Source: Rhodocyclales bacterium (lineage in GTDB: Bacteria; Pseudomonadota; Gammaproteobacteria; Burkholderiales; Rhodocyclaceae). Taken from it: 64,000 nucleotides of DNA. Position 1 is the stretch's first letter. Every line of letters starts with the position of its first letter. Made by a program: the position numbers and the translations under genes. The notes beneath the pieces are model-generated. The model was not told the DNA's origin. It was given only the letters and a program-made list of their open reading frames with translations, and did not search any database. Shown here piece after piece: positions 34,369 through 42,572 of the stretch. The stretch is taken from the NCBI GenBank assembly GCA_016214145.1, contig JACRPA010000009.1, positions 62,001-126,000 of the forward strand, given 5' to 3'.

Positions 34369-34824
34369 ATGAAGTGGATCACGCGCGAACGACCGAAGAT
34401 CGACCGCATCGCCTGCCCCTGGCTGGTGGCGCGCTTCATCGACGACAGCCCGGAGTTCCTCTACGTGCCGGGCGGCGACGTGATGCGGGTGGCGGCCGAG
34501 ACCGGCGCCACGCCCTACGACGTGCCGGGCGTGGAACTCGGCCATCACGGCGACCGCTGCAGCTTCGATGCCTTCATCGCCAAGTATGAATTGCGCAACG
34601 CCGCGCTCGACAAGCTCGCGCTCATCGTCCGCGCTGCCGACTGCGGCCAGCCTCAGCTTTCGAAGGAAGCCGCCGGACTGCTGGCGATCTCCAAGGGCCT
34701 CTCGCTGAACTTCGAGAATGACCACGAGATGCTTCGCCACGGCACGGTGGTCTACGACGCGCTGTATGCCTGGTGCGCTGACACTCCTCTGAAGAAGATC
34801 GCGCGCCTGCTCGGCGCCGGCTGA
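34369..34824 (+). CDS. Stand-alone ChrB C-terminal-domain protein
   Basis: 151 residues consisting only of a ChrB_C-like domain: KWITRERPKIDRIACPWLVARFIDDSPEFLYVPGGDV is parallel to the C-terminal domain of the ChrB upstream, and GHHGDRCSFDAFIAKYEL follows. Lacks the N-terminal domain, so it probably works enzymatically or by partnering the full ChrB. Ribosome-binding site AGGAGA. Third gene of the chrB-chrA set. Confidence 0.85.
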   Translation: MKWITRERPKIDRIACPWLVARFIDDSPEFLYVPGGDVMRVAAETGATPYDVPGVELGHHGDRCSFDAFIAKYELRNAALDKLALIVRAADCGQPQLSKEAAGLLAISKGLSLNFENDHEMLRHGTVVYDALYAWCADTPLKKIARLLGAG

Positions 34825-34887
34825 ACTCCTCTCGCTACCCGCCACAGAAGGATTGACGCCGCGAGGCATGTTCAGTATTCTGTGCTT

Positions 34888-34905
34888 TGTTCATTATATT
34901 GAACA
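34888..34905 (+). promoter_or_regulatory. Palindromic operator upstream of the XRE regulator
   Basis: TGTTCATTATATTGAACA: 6-bp perfect arms around a TTATAT core, eight bases before the ATG at 34913. The core could be the -10 element, so binding of the downstream HTH protein would repress its own gene. Confidence 0.6.
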
Positions 34906-34912
34906 GCACGCC

Positions 34913-35428
34913 ATGAGCCTGATCGCCGAATTGCCGCAGATCGTCCGCGACCGCCGCCGTGAGCTGGGCTTGAGCCAGCATCGGCTCGCCGAGGCCGCCG
35001 CCGTCTCGCGGACCACGCTTTCGCACGTCGAGCGGGGCAAGGCGCCTCACGTACAGACGGACGTGCTCGACCGGATCCTGCGCGCACTTGATTTGTCGCC
35101 GCGGCTCTCTGCCGTCGCAACGCCAGACCCGGCCCGGCTGGCGGCACGCGCGGCGCACCAGGCAAGGCTGCACGGGCAGCGCGAACGGCACCTGCGCCTG
35201 GCGGTGGAACTGGCCGCCGATTCCAGGGCGGCGCGAGGCAGGATCGCGCGCGCCCGGGAGGTGGTTGAGCTGTGGCGCAGGAAGCGCAGCTGCAGCCCGC
35301 TCTACGTCAGGCGATGGACGGAACTGCTGTCGCTGCCACCCGCGCAACTGGCGCGCCGCATGGCTTCGCTGGGCGAGTGGGAGGACGCGATGTTCCAGAA
35401 CACGCCCTGGTCCTGGGCATGGACCTGA
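34913..35428 (+). CDS. XRE-family transcriptional regulator
   Basis: 171 residues. A Cro/C1-type helix-turn-helix (about 10-60: IVRDRRRELGLSQHRLAEAAAVSRTTLSHVERGKAP) is followed by an Arg-rich helical C-terminus ending EWEDAMFQNTPW. In other genomes this kind of regulator is paired with a DUF6036-type nucleotidyltransferase; here only remnants of such a gene follow, and their reading frame overlaps this gene by 10 bases. ATG 34913 is chosen since the HTH starts just after it and an operator lies upstream. Confidence 0.8.
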   Translation: MSLIAELPQIVRDRRRELGLSQHRLAEAAAVSRTTLSHVERGKAPHVQTDVLDRILRALDLSPRLSAVATPDPARLAARAAHQARLHGQRERHLRLAVELAADSRAARGRIARAREVVELWRRKRSCSPLYVRRWTELLSLPPAQLARRMASLGEWEDAMFQNTPWSWAWT

Positions 35429-35638
35429 ATGACCTCGAACTGCTGCTGACGGAAGCAAGCCGGCGCACGCGGCGAGCCGCGCGACCGCGAATGGATCCGT
35501 GCCGGGCTGGAGGCCGGCCTGCTCTCCGCGCCCATCCTCGAGAGCCGCTTCAGGGACACGGTGTTCCTCGACGATGCCGAACGCCGGCGCGCCCGCCGCA
35601 TGCTGGCGGAGGATATCGCCTGGCTCGGCCGCGCCTGA
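35419..35638 (+). pseudogene. Nucleotidyltransferase (DUF6036/AbiEii-like) remnant
   Basis: ATG 35419 opens with MDLNDLELLLTEASRRT, like the N-terminus of DUF6036-type nucleotidyltransferases. After about 17 codons similarity jumps, in another frame, to a typical C-terminal segment REWIRAGLEAGLLSAPILES ... ARRMLAEDIAWLGRA ending at the TGA at 35636. The whole catalytic middle, including the GS...D.D motif, is missing. An internal deletion with frameshift best explains this. Likely former toxin-like partner of the XRE regulator. The family assignment is from memory of the pattern. Confidence 0.55.
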
Positions 35639-35678
35639 CCTGCGCTATGCTGTCGCCGCAAAACCTTCGGGAGACTTC

Positions 35679-37091
35679 GTGCGGCTTCGCCTGACCCCCC
35701 TGCAGCTCTTCGCCGCGGTAAGCCTGCTGCTCATCGTGGCAACCTTGCTGGCGACGAGCTTCACTCAGGCGCGCTTCTTCCGCGAGGCGGTGATCGACCG
35801 CGAGGCGGTCATCGTGCGCGACATGGTGCATGCGCTGGCGCTCAGGGAACTCAGGATTGCAGACCTGGAACGCTATGCCGATGCCGCCGCCCAGGAACGC
35901 TTCGCGCACACTTTCAGCGTCCTGAAGAATCTCTCCGGCGTGGTGCGCATCAAGGTGTTCAATCGAGACGGCATCATCGTCTGGTCCGACGAGCCGCGCC
36001 TGATCGGCAAGCATGTCACGGCGCACGAGGCGGATCTGGGCGGGGCGATGCGGGGCGAGACGCGCGCCATCATCAATCCGGCGGATCGTCCCTCCCACGC
36101 GGAAGAGGACCTGCCGGCGCAGGAGCTCATCGAGTTCTACGTGCCGTTCGCGATCGCCAGGCCCGGCACGGCCGGAGAAACCGTCAGCGGCGCCTTCTCG
36201 CTCTACCGCTCGGCGAAGGAGCTCAACTTCACCATCCGCCGCGGCCTCGCCCTGCTCTGGGTGGTGAAGGGGCTGGGGGGCGTTATCCTGTTCGTCTCGC
36301 TCTACTGGCTGTTCCGCACCGTGTACCGGCGCCAGCGGGCGGCGGAAAGTCAAATCGCCAGGCTCTCCAGCGAGCACGAGCGCATCGTGCAGATGGAGAA
36401 GCTCTCGGCCATGGGGCAGATGGTCGGCGAGATCGCCCACCAGTTCAACAATCCGCTGGTCGGCGTGATCAACCTGGCCCAGCGTGCCGAGCTCCAGACG
36501 GACAACCCGCAGCGCGTCAGGGAACTGCTCGGCGAAATCCGCCGGGCGGGCGAGCACTGCAGCGGCTTCGTCCGGCGCATGCTGCAATTCACGCAGATGT
36601 CGCGCTCGGAGCCGCAAGCGACGGAGCTGGGCGCCCTGATGCAGGAGACCGTCGCCTTCTTCCGCCAGACGGTCGGCGAGCGGCCCGACATCGTTCTGGA
36701 AGCGCCGGAGAGTCCGGTGGTCATCGAGGCCGATCCGGTGCTGCTGCGCCATGCCATGTACAACCTGATCCATAATGCGGCCCAGGCCGATCCGCAGGGC
36801 CCCATCGCGGTATCCCTGAAGCGGGCGCGCAGCGAGGGTATCTCCGGCTGGGAACTGGCGGTGGCCGACCGCGGCCCGGGCCTCAAGACCGAAGTGGCCG
36901 AGAAGCTGTTCACGCCCTTCTTCAGCACGCGGCCGGGCGGCACCGGCCTCGGCCTGTCGGTCGCCCAGCACATCGCCATCCTGCACGGCGGCGGCATCCG
37001 CGCCGAGGACAACCCCGGCGGCGGCGCGCGCTTCGTCATCTGGCTGCCGGCAACCGGGAAGAACGATGAAACCGAAAATACTGCTGGTTGA
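35679..37091 (+). CDS. Membrane histidine kinase (partner of sigma-54 regulator)
   Basis: 470 residues from a GTG preceded by CGGGAG. Two membrane helices (about 9-28 and 190-212) enclose a periplasmic sensor of about 160 residues. The kinase part has MEKLSAMGQMVGEIAHQFNNPLVGVINL with the phospho-histidine, and HATPase motifs NLIHNAAQA, DRGPGL, GGTGLGLSVAQHIA. It belongs to the NtrB/AtoS-like class that typically phosphorylates NtrC-type regulators. Overlaps the regulator gene by 26 bases. The ligand is unknown; control of the following cytochrome genes is the likely purpose. Confidence 0.9.
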   Translation: MRLRLTPLQLFAAVSLLLIVATLLATSFTQARFFREAVIDREAVIVRDMVHALALRELRIADLERYADAAAQERFAHTFSVLKNLSGVVRIKVFNRDGIIVWSDEPRLIGKHVTAHEADLGGAMRGETRAIINPADRPSHAEEDLPAQELIEFYVPFAIARPGTAGETVSGAFSLYRSAKELNFTIRRGLALLWVVKGLGGVILFVSLYWLFRTVYRRQRAAESQIARLSSEHERIVQMEKLSAMGQMVGEIAHQFNNPLVGVINLAQRAELQTDNPQRVRELLGEIRRAGEHCSGFVRRMLQFTQMSRSEPQATELGALMQETVAFFRQTVGERPDIVLEAPESPVVIEADPVLLRHAMYNLIHNAAQADPQGPIAVSLKRARSEGISGWELAVADRGPGLKTEVAEKLFTPFFSTRPGGTGLGLSVAQHIAILHGGGIRAEDNPGGGARFVIWLPATGKNDETENTAG

Positions 37092-38433
37092 CGACGACCC
37101 CTTCACGCGCAGCCTGATCGACGATCTGCTGCGCGAGCGGAAGGTGGAGCTGCACGTCGCCATCAACCTCGCCCAGGCGCGGCAGGCCTTCCGCGAGACG
37201 GATTTCAACCTGGTCCTCCTCGACCAGCGCCTGCCCGACGGCAACGGCCTCGACTTCTTCGCCGAGATGCGCCGCGAGCGCCCGCGCCAGACGGCGCTGC
37301 TCATCACCGGTTTCGCCGAGGTGAAGGACGCCATGCGCGCCGTGCGCGAGGGGCTCTTCGACTACCTGACCAAGCCCTTCGACAACCTGGAGGAACTCGA
37401 CGCGGTGATCGGCCGGGCGCTGGAGATGGACCGCGCCTACCGCGAGATCGCCGATCTGCGCGAGAACCTCGATGCGCGCAGGGGCGGCCCGGTCATCATC
37501 GGCCGCTCCGCCGTCATCGAGGGGCTGCTCATGCAGGCGCGGCAGGTGGCGCCGCTCGACACCACGGTGCTCATCGAGGGCGAGAGCGGCACCGGCAAGG
37601 AACTCTTCGCCCAGTTGATCCATGCGCTTTCCGCCCGCGCCCGCGGGCCGCTGCTGGAGGTCAACTGCGCCGCGCTGTCCGAATCGCTGCTGGAGAGCAC
37701 CCTGTTCGGCTACGAGAAGGGCGCCTTCACCGGCGCGGCGCGGGCCATGGCGGGCTATTTCGAGGAGGCCAACGGCGGCACGCTGTTCCTCGACGAAATC
37801 GCCGACATGAGCGCCCGGCTGCAGGCGAGCCTGCTGCGCGTGCTGCAGGAGCGCAACTTCGTGCGCCTCGGCGCTACGCGCCCGCGCGCCAGCGACTTCC
37901 GCCTGATTCTCGCCACCAACCGTTCGCTCGAAGCTGAGGTGAAGGCCGGGCGCTTCCGCGCCGACCTCTTCTACCGCATCAACGTCGTGGCGCTGCGCGT
38001 GCCGCCGCTGCGCGAACGGCCGGAGGACATCATGCCGCTGGCGCTGTATTTCCTCGACCACTTCAACGGCAAGTTCGGCAAGGAGGTCGGCCCGTTCACA
38101 CCGGAGGCCTTCGCCGCGCTGGAAGCCGCCGCCTGGGCCGGCAACGTGCGCGAACTGCAGCATGCAGTGGAGCGCGCGGTGGCGGTCAAGGCCGCCGGGC
38201 CGATCACCCCGGGCGATCTCGGCGCCCCGGCGGCGACGGCTGCGCTCGCTGCGGCCGCCCATTCGCCCGCAGCGCCCTTCCGCGAAGCGCGCGATGCCTT
38301 CGAACGCGAATATTTCACCGGCCTGCTCGCCGCCGCCGGCGGCAATGTTACGGAAGCCGCGCGCCTGTCCGGCATCGCCCGGCAGAATTTCTACGCCCAT
38401 ATCAAACGCCTGGGGATTGTCACGGAGTCGTGA
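37066..38433 (+). CDS. Sigma-54-dependent response regulator (NtrC family)
   Basis: 455 residues. Receiver (LLVDDDPFTR; aspartate in LVLLDQRLPDGNG), AAA+ domain (Walker A GESGTGKELF, sigma-54 contact loop GAFTGA as EKGAFTGAARA, Walker B GGTLFLDEIADM, R-finger region FRADLFYRINVV), and a C-terminal Fis-type HTH (GNVTEAARLSGIARQNFYAHIKRLGI). Activates RNA polymerase with sigma-54. A matching -24/-12 promoter lies about 100 bases after its stop codon, with inverted-repeat sites overlapping its last codons, so the target operon (cytochrome at 38595 onward) can be named with some confidence. Confidence 0.93.
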   Translation: MKPKILLVDDDPFTRSLIDDLLRERKVELHVAINLAQARQAFRETDFNLVLLDQRLPDGNGLDFFAEMRRERPRQTALLITGFAEVKDAMRAVREGLFDYLTKPFDNLEELDAVIGRALEMDRAYREIADLRENLDARRGGPVIIGRSAVIEGLLMQARQVAPLDTTVLIEGESGTGKELFAQLIHALSARARGPLLEVNCAALSESLLESTLFGYEKGAFTGAARAMAGYFEEANGGTLFLDEIADMSARLQASLLRVLQERNFVRLGATRPRASDFRLILATNRSLEAEVKAGRFRADLFYRINVVALRVPPLRERPEDIMPLALYFLDHFNGKFGKEVGPFTPEAFAALEAAAWAGNVRELQHAVERAVAVKAAGPITPGDLGAPAATAALAAAAHSPAAPFREARDAFEREYFTGLLAAAGGNVTEAARLSGIARQNFYAHIKRLGIVTES

Positions 38434-38434
38434 C
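38419..38434 (+). promoter_or_regulatory. Candidate enhancer site for the sigma-54 regulator
   Basis: GTCACGGAGTCGTGAC is a perfect inverted repeat; a further half site GTCACG follows at 38439 and another (GTCACGG) at 38556. Located about 100 bp upstream of the -24/-12 promoter, a usual place for NtrC-type binding. Confidence 0.55.
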
Positions 38435-38529
38435 GGCTGTCACGATATCGAAACACATTTCTCCTGCAGGATTCACGTCTCTATTTCATAAGCAATTGTT
38501 TTAACTGGCATGTGCCGCACCGCTCGGAT

Positions 38530-38545
38530 GGGCACGCGGCTTGCA
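38530..38545 (+). promoter_or_regulatory. Sigma-54 (-24/-12) promoter
   Basis: GGGCACGCGGCTTGCA: GG at 38531-38532 and GC at 38543-38544 with the required 10-base spacing, and every other position of GGCACG-N4-TTGCA matched. It lies 49 bases before the ATG at 38595 and directly downstream of a sigma-54 activator gene. Confidence 0.85.
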
Positions 38546-38594
38546 ATTCCTTTGTCACGGCCCGCTTCGGGCAGAACTCAAAGGAGGAGCAAGC

Positions 38595-39920
38595 ATGCAG
38601 AAGAAAGCCACCCTTTCGGCGATCACCGGCCTGGCCCTCGCCGCTTCCGGCACGGCACTGGCCGCCGACGCCACCAAGCTGAAGTGGGACGGCGTGCCGA
38701 AAACCGAGCTCACGCTGTTCTACCCCGGCCAGACCACCCAGGAATGGATGAAAAGCGCCGCGCACAAGGCCGGCGCCACCGGCGTCAACGAGGGCAAGAA
38801 CTGCATCGCCTGCCACGAGGGCGAGGAAGCCGACCTCGGCAAGAACGTCCTCGCCAAGAAGGCCCTGGAGCCCACCCCGATCGCCGGCAAGCCCGGCGCG
38901 ATCAAGCTGACGGTGCAGGCCGCCTACGACAAGGAATATTTCTACCTCAAGGCGAGCTGGCCGACGCACCTTAAGGAAGCCGGCGCCTTCCACAACTACA
39001 AGGCGCTCAAGGGCGGCAAGTGGGTCACCTACGGCAGCAACCGCACCGACAAGGACGTCAAGGCCGGCACCTCCAAGGTTTCCTACGAGGACCGCTTCAA
39101 CTTCATGTTCGGCGACAACAAGGGCGGCGTCGCCAACTTCGCCAACCAGGGCTGCTGGGTCACCTGCCACAACTCCATGCGCGACGCGCCCAACGAGCCG
39201 ACCAAGGATCAGGTGGAAGCGCATCCGGTGCTCGGCAAGGCCGGCATGAAGAAGAGCGACATCCGCAAATACCTGCCCGAAACCCGCACCGCCATCGACG
39301 ATGCCGGCGGCTGGGACAAGCTGAAGGACAAGGCGGCGCTCGACGCCCTGATGGCCAAGGGCGCCTTCCTCGACCTCTGGCAGGCGCGCGCCTACCGCTC
39401 CATTTCCGTGGGCAAGGCCGACGACTCCCACGTCTTCCAGTACCGCAACTTCGATTCAGGCAAGAAGCCCTTCGATGCCAACTGGGACGGCGAGAAGAAG
39501 CAGCCGAAGTTCATGTTCGACCCGGCCAAGAACGGCGGCCGCGTCGCGCTCAGCGAGGCGCAGTTCCGCGATCCGAAGGCGCCGAAGCTGGACAACACCA
39601 ACAGCGTGCCCTTCGATGCGGCCAAGGTGAAGGACGGCGACGTGCTGCCCGGCTTCATCCTCAACACCAAGACCGACGGCTCGGCAGACGACCTCAACGC
39701 CAGCGGCAACTGGGCCAACGGGGTGTGGACCATGTATGTCTGGCGCAAGCTCGACACCAAACAGAAGGACGACATCGCGCTGGCCCCCGGCCAGACTTAC
39801 CCGATGGGCTTCGCGGTGCACGACGACAACGTCACCACGCGCTTCCACTATGTGAGCCTGCCGCTCAGGCTCTCGCTCGGCAAGAAGGACGGACATGTCA
39901 ACGCCATCGAACTCAAGTAA
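38595..39920 (+). CDS. Ethylbenzene dehydrogenase-type (EB_dh) periplasmic cytochrome
   Basis: 441 residues. Signal peptide (about 1-24, cut after ALAA). One classic c-type haem site CIACH (about residue 69-73) and one unusual CxxxCH site, CWVTCH (in NQGCWVTCHNSMRD). The bulk resembles the cytochrome c552/DMSO-reductase gamma haem-binding domain family (EB_dh), where a b-type haem is bound. Strong ribosome-binding site AAGGAGG. It overlaps a NapC/NirT quinol dehydrogenase gene by 26 bases. The pair would carry electrons from quinol to the periplasm. The terminal acceptor is unknown, and no molybdopterin subunit is adjacent. Confidence 0.85.
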   Translation: MQKKATLSAITGLALAASGTALAADATKLKWDGVPKTELTLFYPGQTTQEWMKSAAHKAGATGVNEGKNCIACHEGEEADLGKNVLAKKALEPTPIAGKPGAIKLTVQAAYDKEYFYLKASWPTHLKEAGAFHNYKALKGGKWVTYGSNRTDKDVKAGTSKVSYEDRFNFMFGDNKGGVANFANQGCWVTCHNSMRDAPNEPTKDQVEAHPVLGKAGMKKSDIRKYLPETRTAIDDAGGWDKLKDKAALDALMAKGAFLDLWQARAYRSISVGKADDSHVFQYRNFDSGKKPFDANWDGEKKQPKFMFDPAKNGGRVALSEAQFRDPKAPKLDNTNSVPFDAAKVKDGDVLPGFILNTKTDGSADDLNASGNWANGVWTMYVWRKLDTKQKDDIALAPGQTYPMGFAVHDDNVTTRFHYVSLPLRLSLGKKDGHVNAIELK

Positions 39921-40539
39921 CGGAGATCGTCCGCCGCTGATGCGGCGGCTGTGGGGCGATCTGCACGACTTCTTCGCCAGCCCCCTGCGCGGGGTGCTGG
40001 CGATCGTCGGCATCGTGGTGGTGCTGGGCATCTCCTTCGTCGCCGCGGAGGAGCTCAACATCCGGGGCAACTCGACGGAGTTCTGCATCTCCTGCCACTC
40101 CATGAGCGCCTACGTGTACGAGGAGTTCAAGAAATCGAAGCACTACCTCAACGCCTCCGGCGTGCGGCCGGAGTGCGGCCAGTGCCACGTCTCCAAGCGC
40201 TTCTGGCATGCGGTGTGGGAGCACGCCAAGGGCACGCACGACCTCATCGGGGAGTACAGCCACGACTGGACCAAGGTGGAAGTGTTCGAATCGAAGCGCC
40301 CGCAGATGGCGGAGAAGGCGCGGCTGGAGATGCTGGCCGAGGACAGCCACACCTGCCGCGAGTGCCACAAGATGGAAGCCATCGTGCCGACCAGGAAGCG
40401 CGGCGAGCGCGCCCACGAGGACGCCGTCAAGAAGGGCAAAACCAACTGCATCGCCTGCCACTACAACCTGGTGCACAACGAGGCGCCGCTCACCCCGGCC
40501 TTCTCGCAGGCGATCAAGGCGGTGGCGGGTTCGCAGTGA
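39895..40539 (+). CDS. NapC/NirT-family tetraheme cytochrome c
   Basis: 214 residues. One N-terminal membrane anchor (about 31-52, LRGVLAIVGIVVVLGISFVAAEE), then four CXXCH haem sites: CISCH, CGQCH, CRECH and CIACH. Such proteins oxidise membrane quinol and pass electrons to periplasmic reductases. Starts inside the EB_dh cytochrome gene and so is translated with it under the sigma-54 promoter. Confidence 0.93.
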   Translation: MSTPSNSSNGDRPPLMRRLWGDLHDFFASPLRGVLAIVGIVVVLGISFVAAEELNIRGNSTEFCISCHSMSAYVYEEFKKSKHYLNASGVRPECGQCHVSKRFWHAVWEHAKGTHDLIGEYSHDWTKVEVFESKRPQMAEKARLEMLAEDSHTCRECHKMEAIVPTRKRGERAHEDAVKKGKTNCIACHYNLVHNEAPLTPAFSQAIKAVAGSQ

Positions 40540-40588
40540 CGGGGATCGCCGGGCGGATGCCGCCCGGCGCAGCAAGGAATGCGGTGGT

Positions 40589-42526
40589 ATGGAATCGAGT
40601 GTGCAAGCAAAGACCATGCGGCTCACCCTGAGTCGCCAGTTTGTCCTTGTCGCCGCCCTGCTCGGCCTGATCGGCCTGGTCGGCGGCGGCGTCATCGAAT
40701 CGGCCGTGGCGCGACTCGACGGCACCGCCGCCCAGGTCAACCTCGCCGGCAGCCTGCGCTGGCTGACGCGCGACATCCATCTCGAGACCCAGCGTTACCT
40801 GAGCGGCCATACGCGCGACGCGGAGCTGGTCGAGGAGCGTCTGCAGCGGCTCGAATCCAACCTCGCCGCGCTGGAAAAGGGCGGCACGACCGAGGGTCGG
40901 GCTGTGCCGCCCCTGCCGGCCGGCCTGCGCCCGCAACTGGACGCCGTCAGGGGAAGCTGGACGCATTTCCGCCGGCATGCGCGCGAGGTTGTCGCCCGGC
41001 CGGCCGCGGGCGGCGACAGCCGCGGCCTGCTCGACGACCTGCACCGCGATGCCGGCGTGCTGTTCGCCACCGCGGACCGGCTGACCGGCGCGCTGTCCAG
41101 CGAAGTGGAATCGCTGCACGACGCCATCCGCGGCACGCTGCGCTTCGCCGCGCTGACACTGGGCGCTATCCTGGTCATCACGCTGCTGGCGCTCAGGAAG
41201 CGCGTCGTCGCCCCGCTCCAGGACATGGCGCAAACGGCGCGGCGCTTCGCCGCCGGCGAGCAGGCGGCGCGCACGCGCTACCGCGCCGACGACGAGATCG
41301 GCGACCTCGCCGCGGCCTTCGACGACATGGCCGGCGAGATCGGCAGCCGCATCGACGAGCTGACCAAGGCCCAGGCCGAGTTGCGCAAGCTGTCGCTGGC
41401 CGTGGAGTACAGCCCCGCCAGCGTGATGATCACCGACGCCGAGGGCGTCATCGAGCACGTCAACCCGCGTTTCACGACCGTCACCGGCTATGCCGCACAG
41501 GAAGCCGTCGGCCGCAAGCCTTCCTTCCTCAAGGCCGGCGTGATGAACAACGCCGTGTATGCCGAGCTGTGGCGGACCGTGAGCGACGGCCGGCGCTGGC
41601 GCGGGCGCCTGCTCAACCGCAAGAAGTCCGGCACGGTGTTCTGGGAGGACACCTGGATCGCGCCGATCCGCGATGATTCCGGCCGCATCAGCCACTACGT
41701 CGCCGTCAAGGAGGACATCACCGAGCAGGTGCGCGTCGAGGAGGAGAAGGCGCACATGCAGGAGGACCTGGAGCGGCGCGTCGCCAGCCGCACCCAGCAG
41801 CTCTCCGCGACGGTGAAGGAGCTGGAGACCTTCAGCTATTCCGTCTCGCACGACCTGCGCGCGCCGCTGCGCGCCATCCACGGTTTCGCCCATCTCATGG
41901 AGGAACAGTGCGCCGACTGCGAGGGCACGGAGGCGCGCGGCCACCTGCAGCGCATCCGGAGCGCCAGCCTGCGCATGGGCGAAATCATCGACGACCTGCT
42001 TGATCTGGCGCGCATCTCGCGCAACGAGCTGCGCATCGTCGACGTCGATTTCACTGCGATGGCGCGCTTGGTGCTCGCCACGCTGGCGGCGGCCGAGCCG
42101 GAACGGTCCGTCGTCGTCCACGTGCAGAAGGGCATCCTGCTCTGGGCCGACGCCGGCATGCTGCGCCTGGCGCTGGAGAACCTGCTCGGCAACGCCTGGA
42201 AGTTCACCGCCGGCCGCGAACCGGCCGAGATCCGCGTGACGGCCAGGCGGAAGGACACGGAAACCGAGATCCTCATCGCCGATAACGGCGCCGGCTTCGA
42301 CATGGCCTTCGCCGACAAGCTGTTCCAGCCCTTCCAGCGCCTGCACGGCCGCGAGGAATTCGAGGGCAACGGCATCGGCCTGGCGACGGTGGCGCGCATC
42401 GTCCATCTGCACGGCGGTCGCGTATGGGCGGAGGCCTGGCCCGGGCGGGGCGCGGCATTTCATGTCGCCCTGCCCGCCGGGAACGGCGCCTTGCTGTCCA
42501 GCAAATCGCCGTCCCGCGCAGACTGA
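40589..42526 (+). CDS. Histidine kinase with NarX/PilJ-like sensor, HAMP and PAS
   Basis: 645 residues. Helix 1 about 18-38; a periplasmic helical sensor with the NarX-type start GSLRWLTRDIHLETQRY; helix 2 about 180-198; HAMP; a PAS domain (AVEYSPASVMITDAEGVIEHVNPRFTTVTGY); HisKA with SVSHDLRAPLRAIHGF; HATPase_c with NLLGNAWKFT, DNGAGFD and GNGIGLATVARIV. No receiver gene adjoins, so its partner is elsewhere. A PilJ-type sensor suggests nitrate or a related oxyanion as signal; that is inference. Possible starts are ATG 40589 and ATG 40616. The 24-bp motif covers its stop codon. Confidence 0.88.
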   Translation: MESSVQAKTMRLTLSRQFVLVAALLGLIGLVGGGVIESAVARLDGTAAQVNLAGSLRWLTRDIHLETQRYLSGHTRDAELVEERLQRLESNLAALEKGGTTEGRAVPPLPAGLRPQLDAVRGSWTHFRRHAREVVARPAAGGDSRGLLDDLHRDAGVLFATADRLTGALSSEVESLHDAIRGTLRFAALTLGAILVITLLALRKRVVAPLQDMAQTARRFAAGEQAARTRYRADDEIGDLAAAFDDMAGEIGSRIDELTKAQAELRKLSLAVEYSPASVMITDAEGVIEHVNPRFTTVTGYAAQEAVGRKPSFLKAGVMNNAVYAELWRTVSDGRRWRGRLLNRKKSGTVFWEDTWIAPIRDDSGRISHYVAVKEDITEQVRVEEEKAHMQEDLERRVASRTQQLSATVKELETFSYSVSHDLRAPLRAIHGFAHLMEEQCADCEGTEARGHLQRIRSASLRMGEIIDDLLDLARISRNELRIVDVDFTAMARLVLATLAAAEPERSVVVHVQKGILLWADAGMLRLALENLLGNAWKFTAGREPAEIRVTARRKDTETEILIADNGAGFDMAFADKLFQPFQRLHGREEFEGNGIGLATVARIVHLHGGRVWAEAWPGRGAAFHVALPAGNGALLSSKSPSRAD

Positions 42527-42530
42527 CTTT
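42507..42530 (-). repeat. 24-bp bipartite motif, exact copy (across a stop codon)
   Basis: CGCCGT-CCCGCGCA-GACTGACTTT; the TGA inside the motif is the stop of the NarX-like kinase. Confidence 0.8.
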
Positions 42531-42572
42531 TCCCGAGGCCGTGCAGCACGCCATGCAACGGCATAATGGCGC

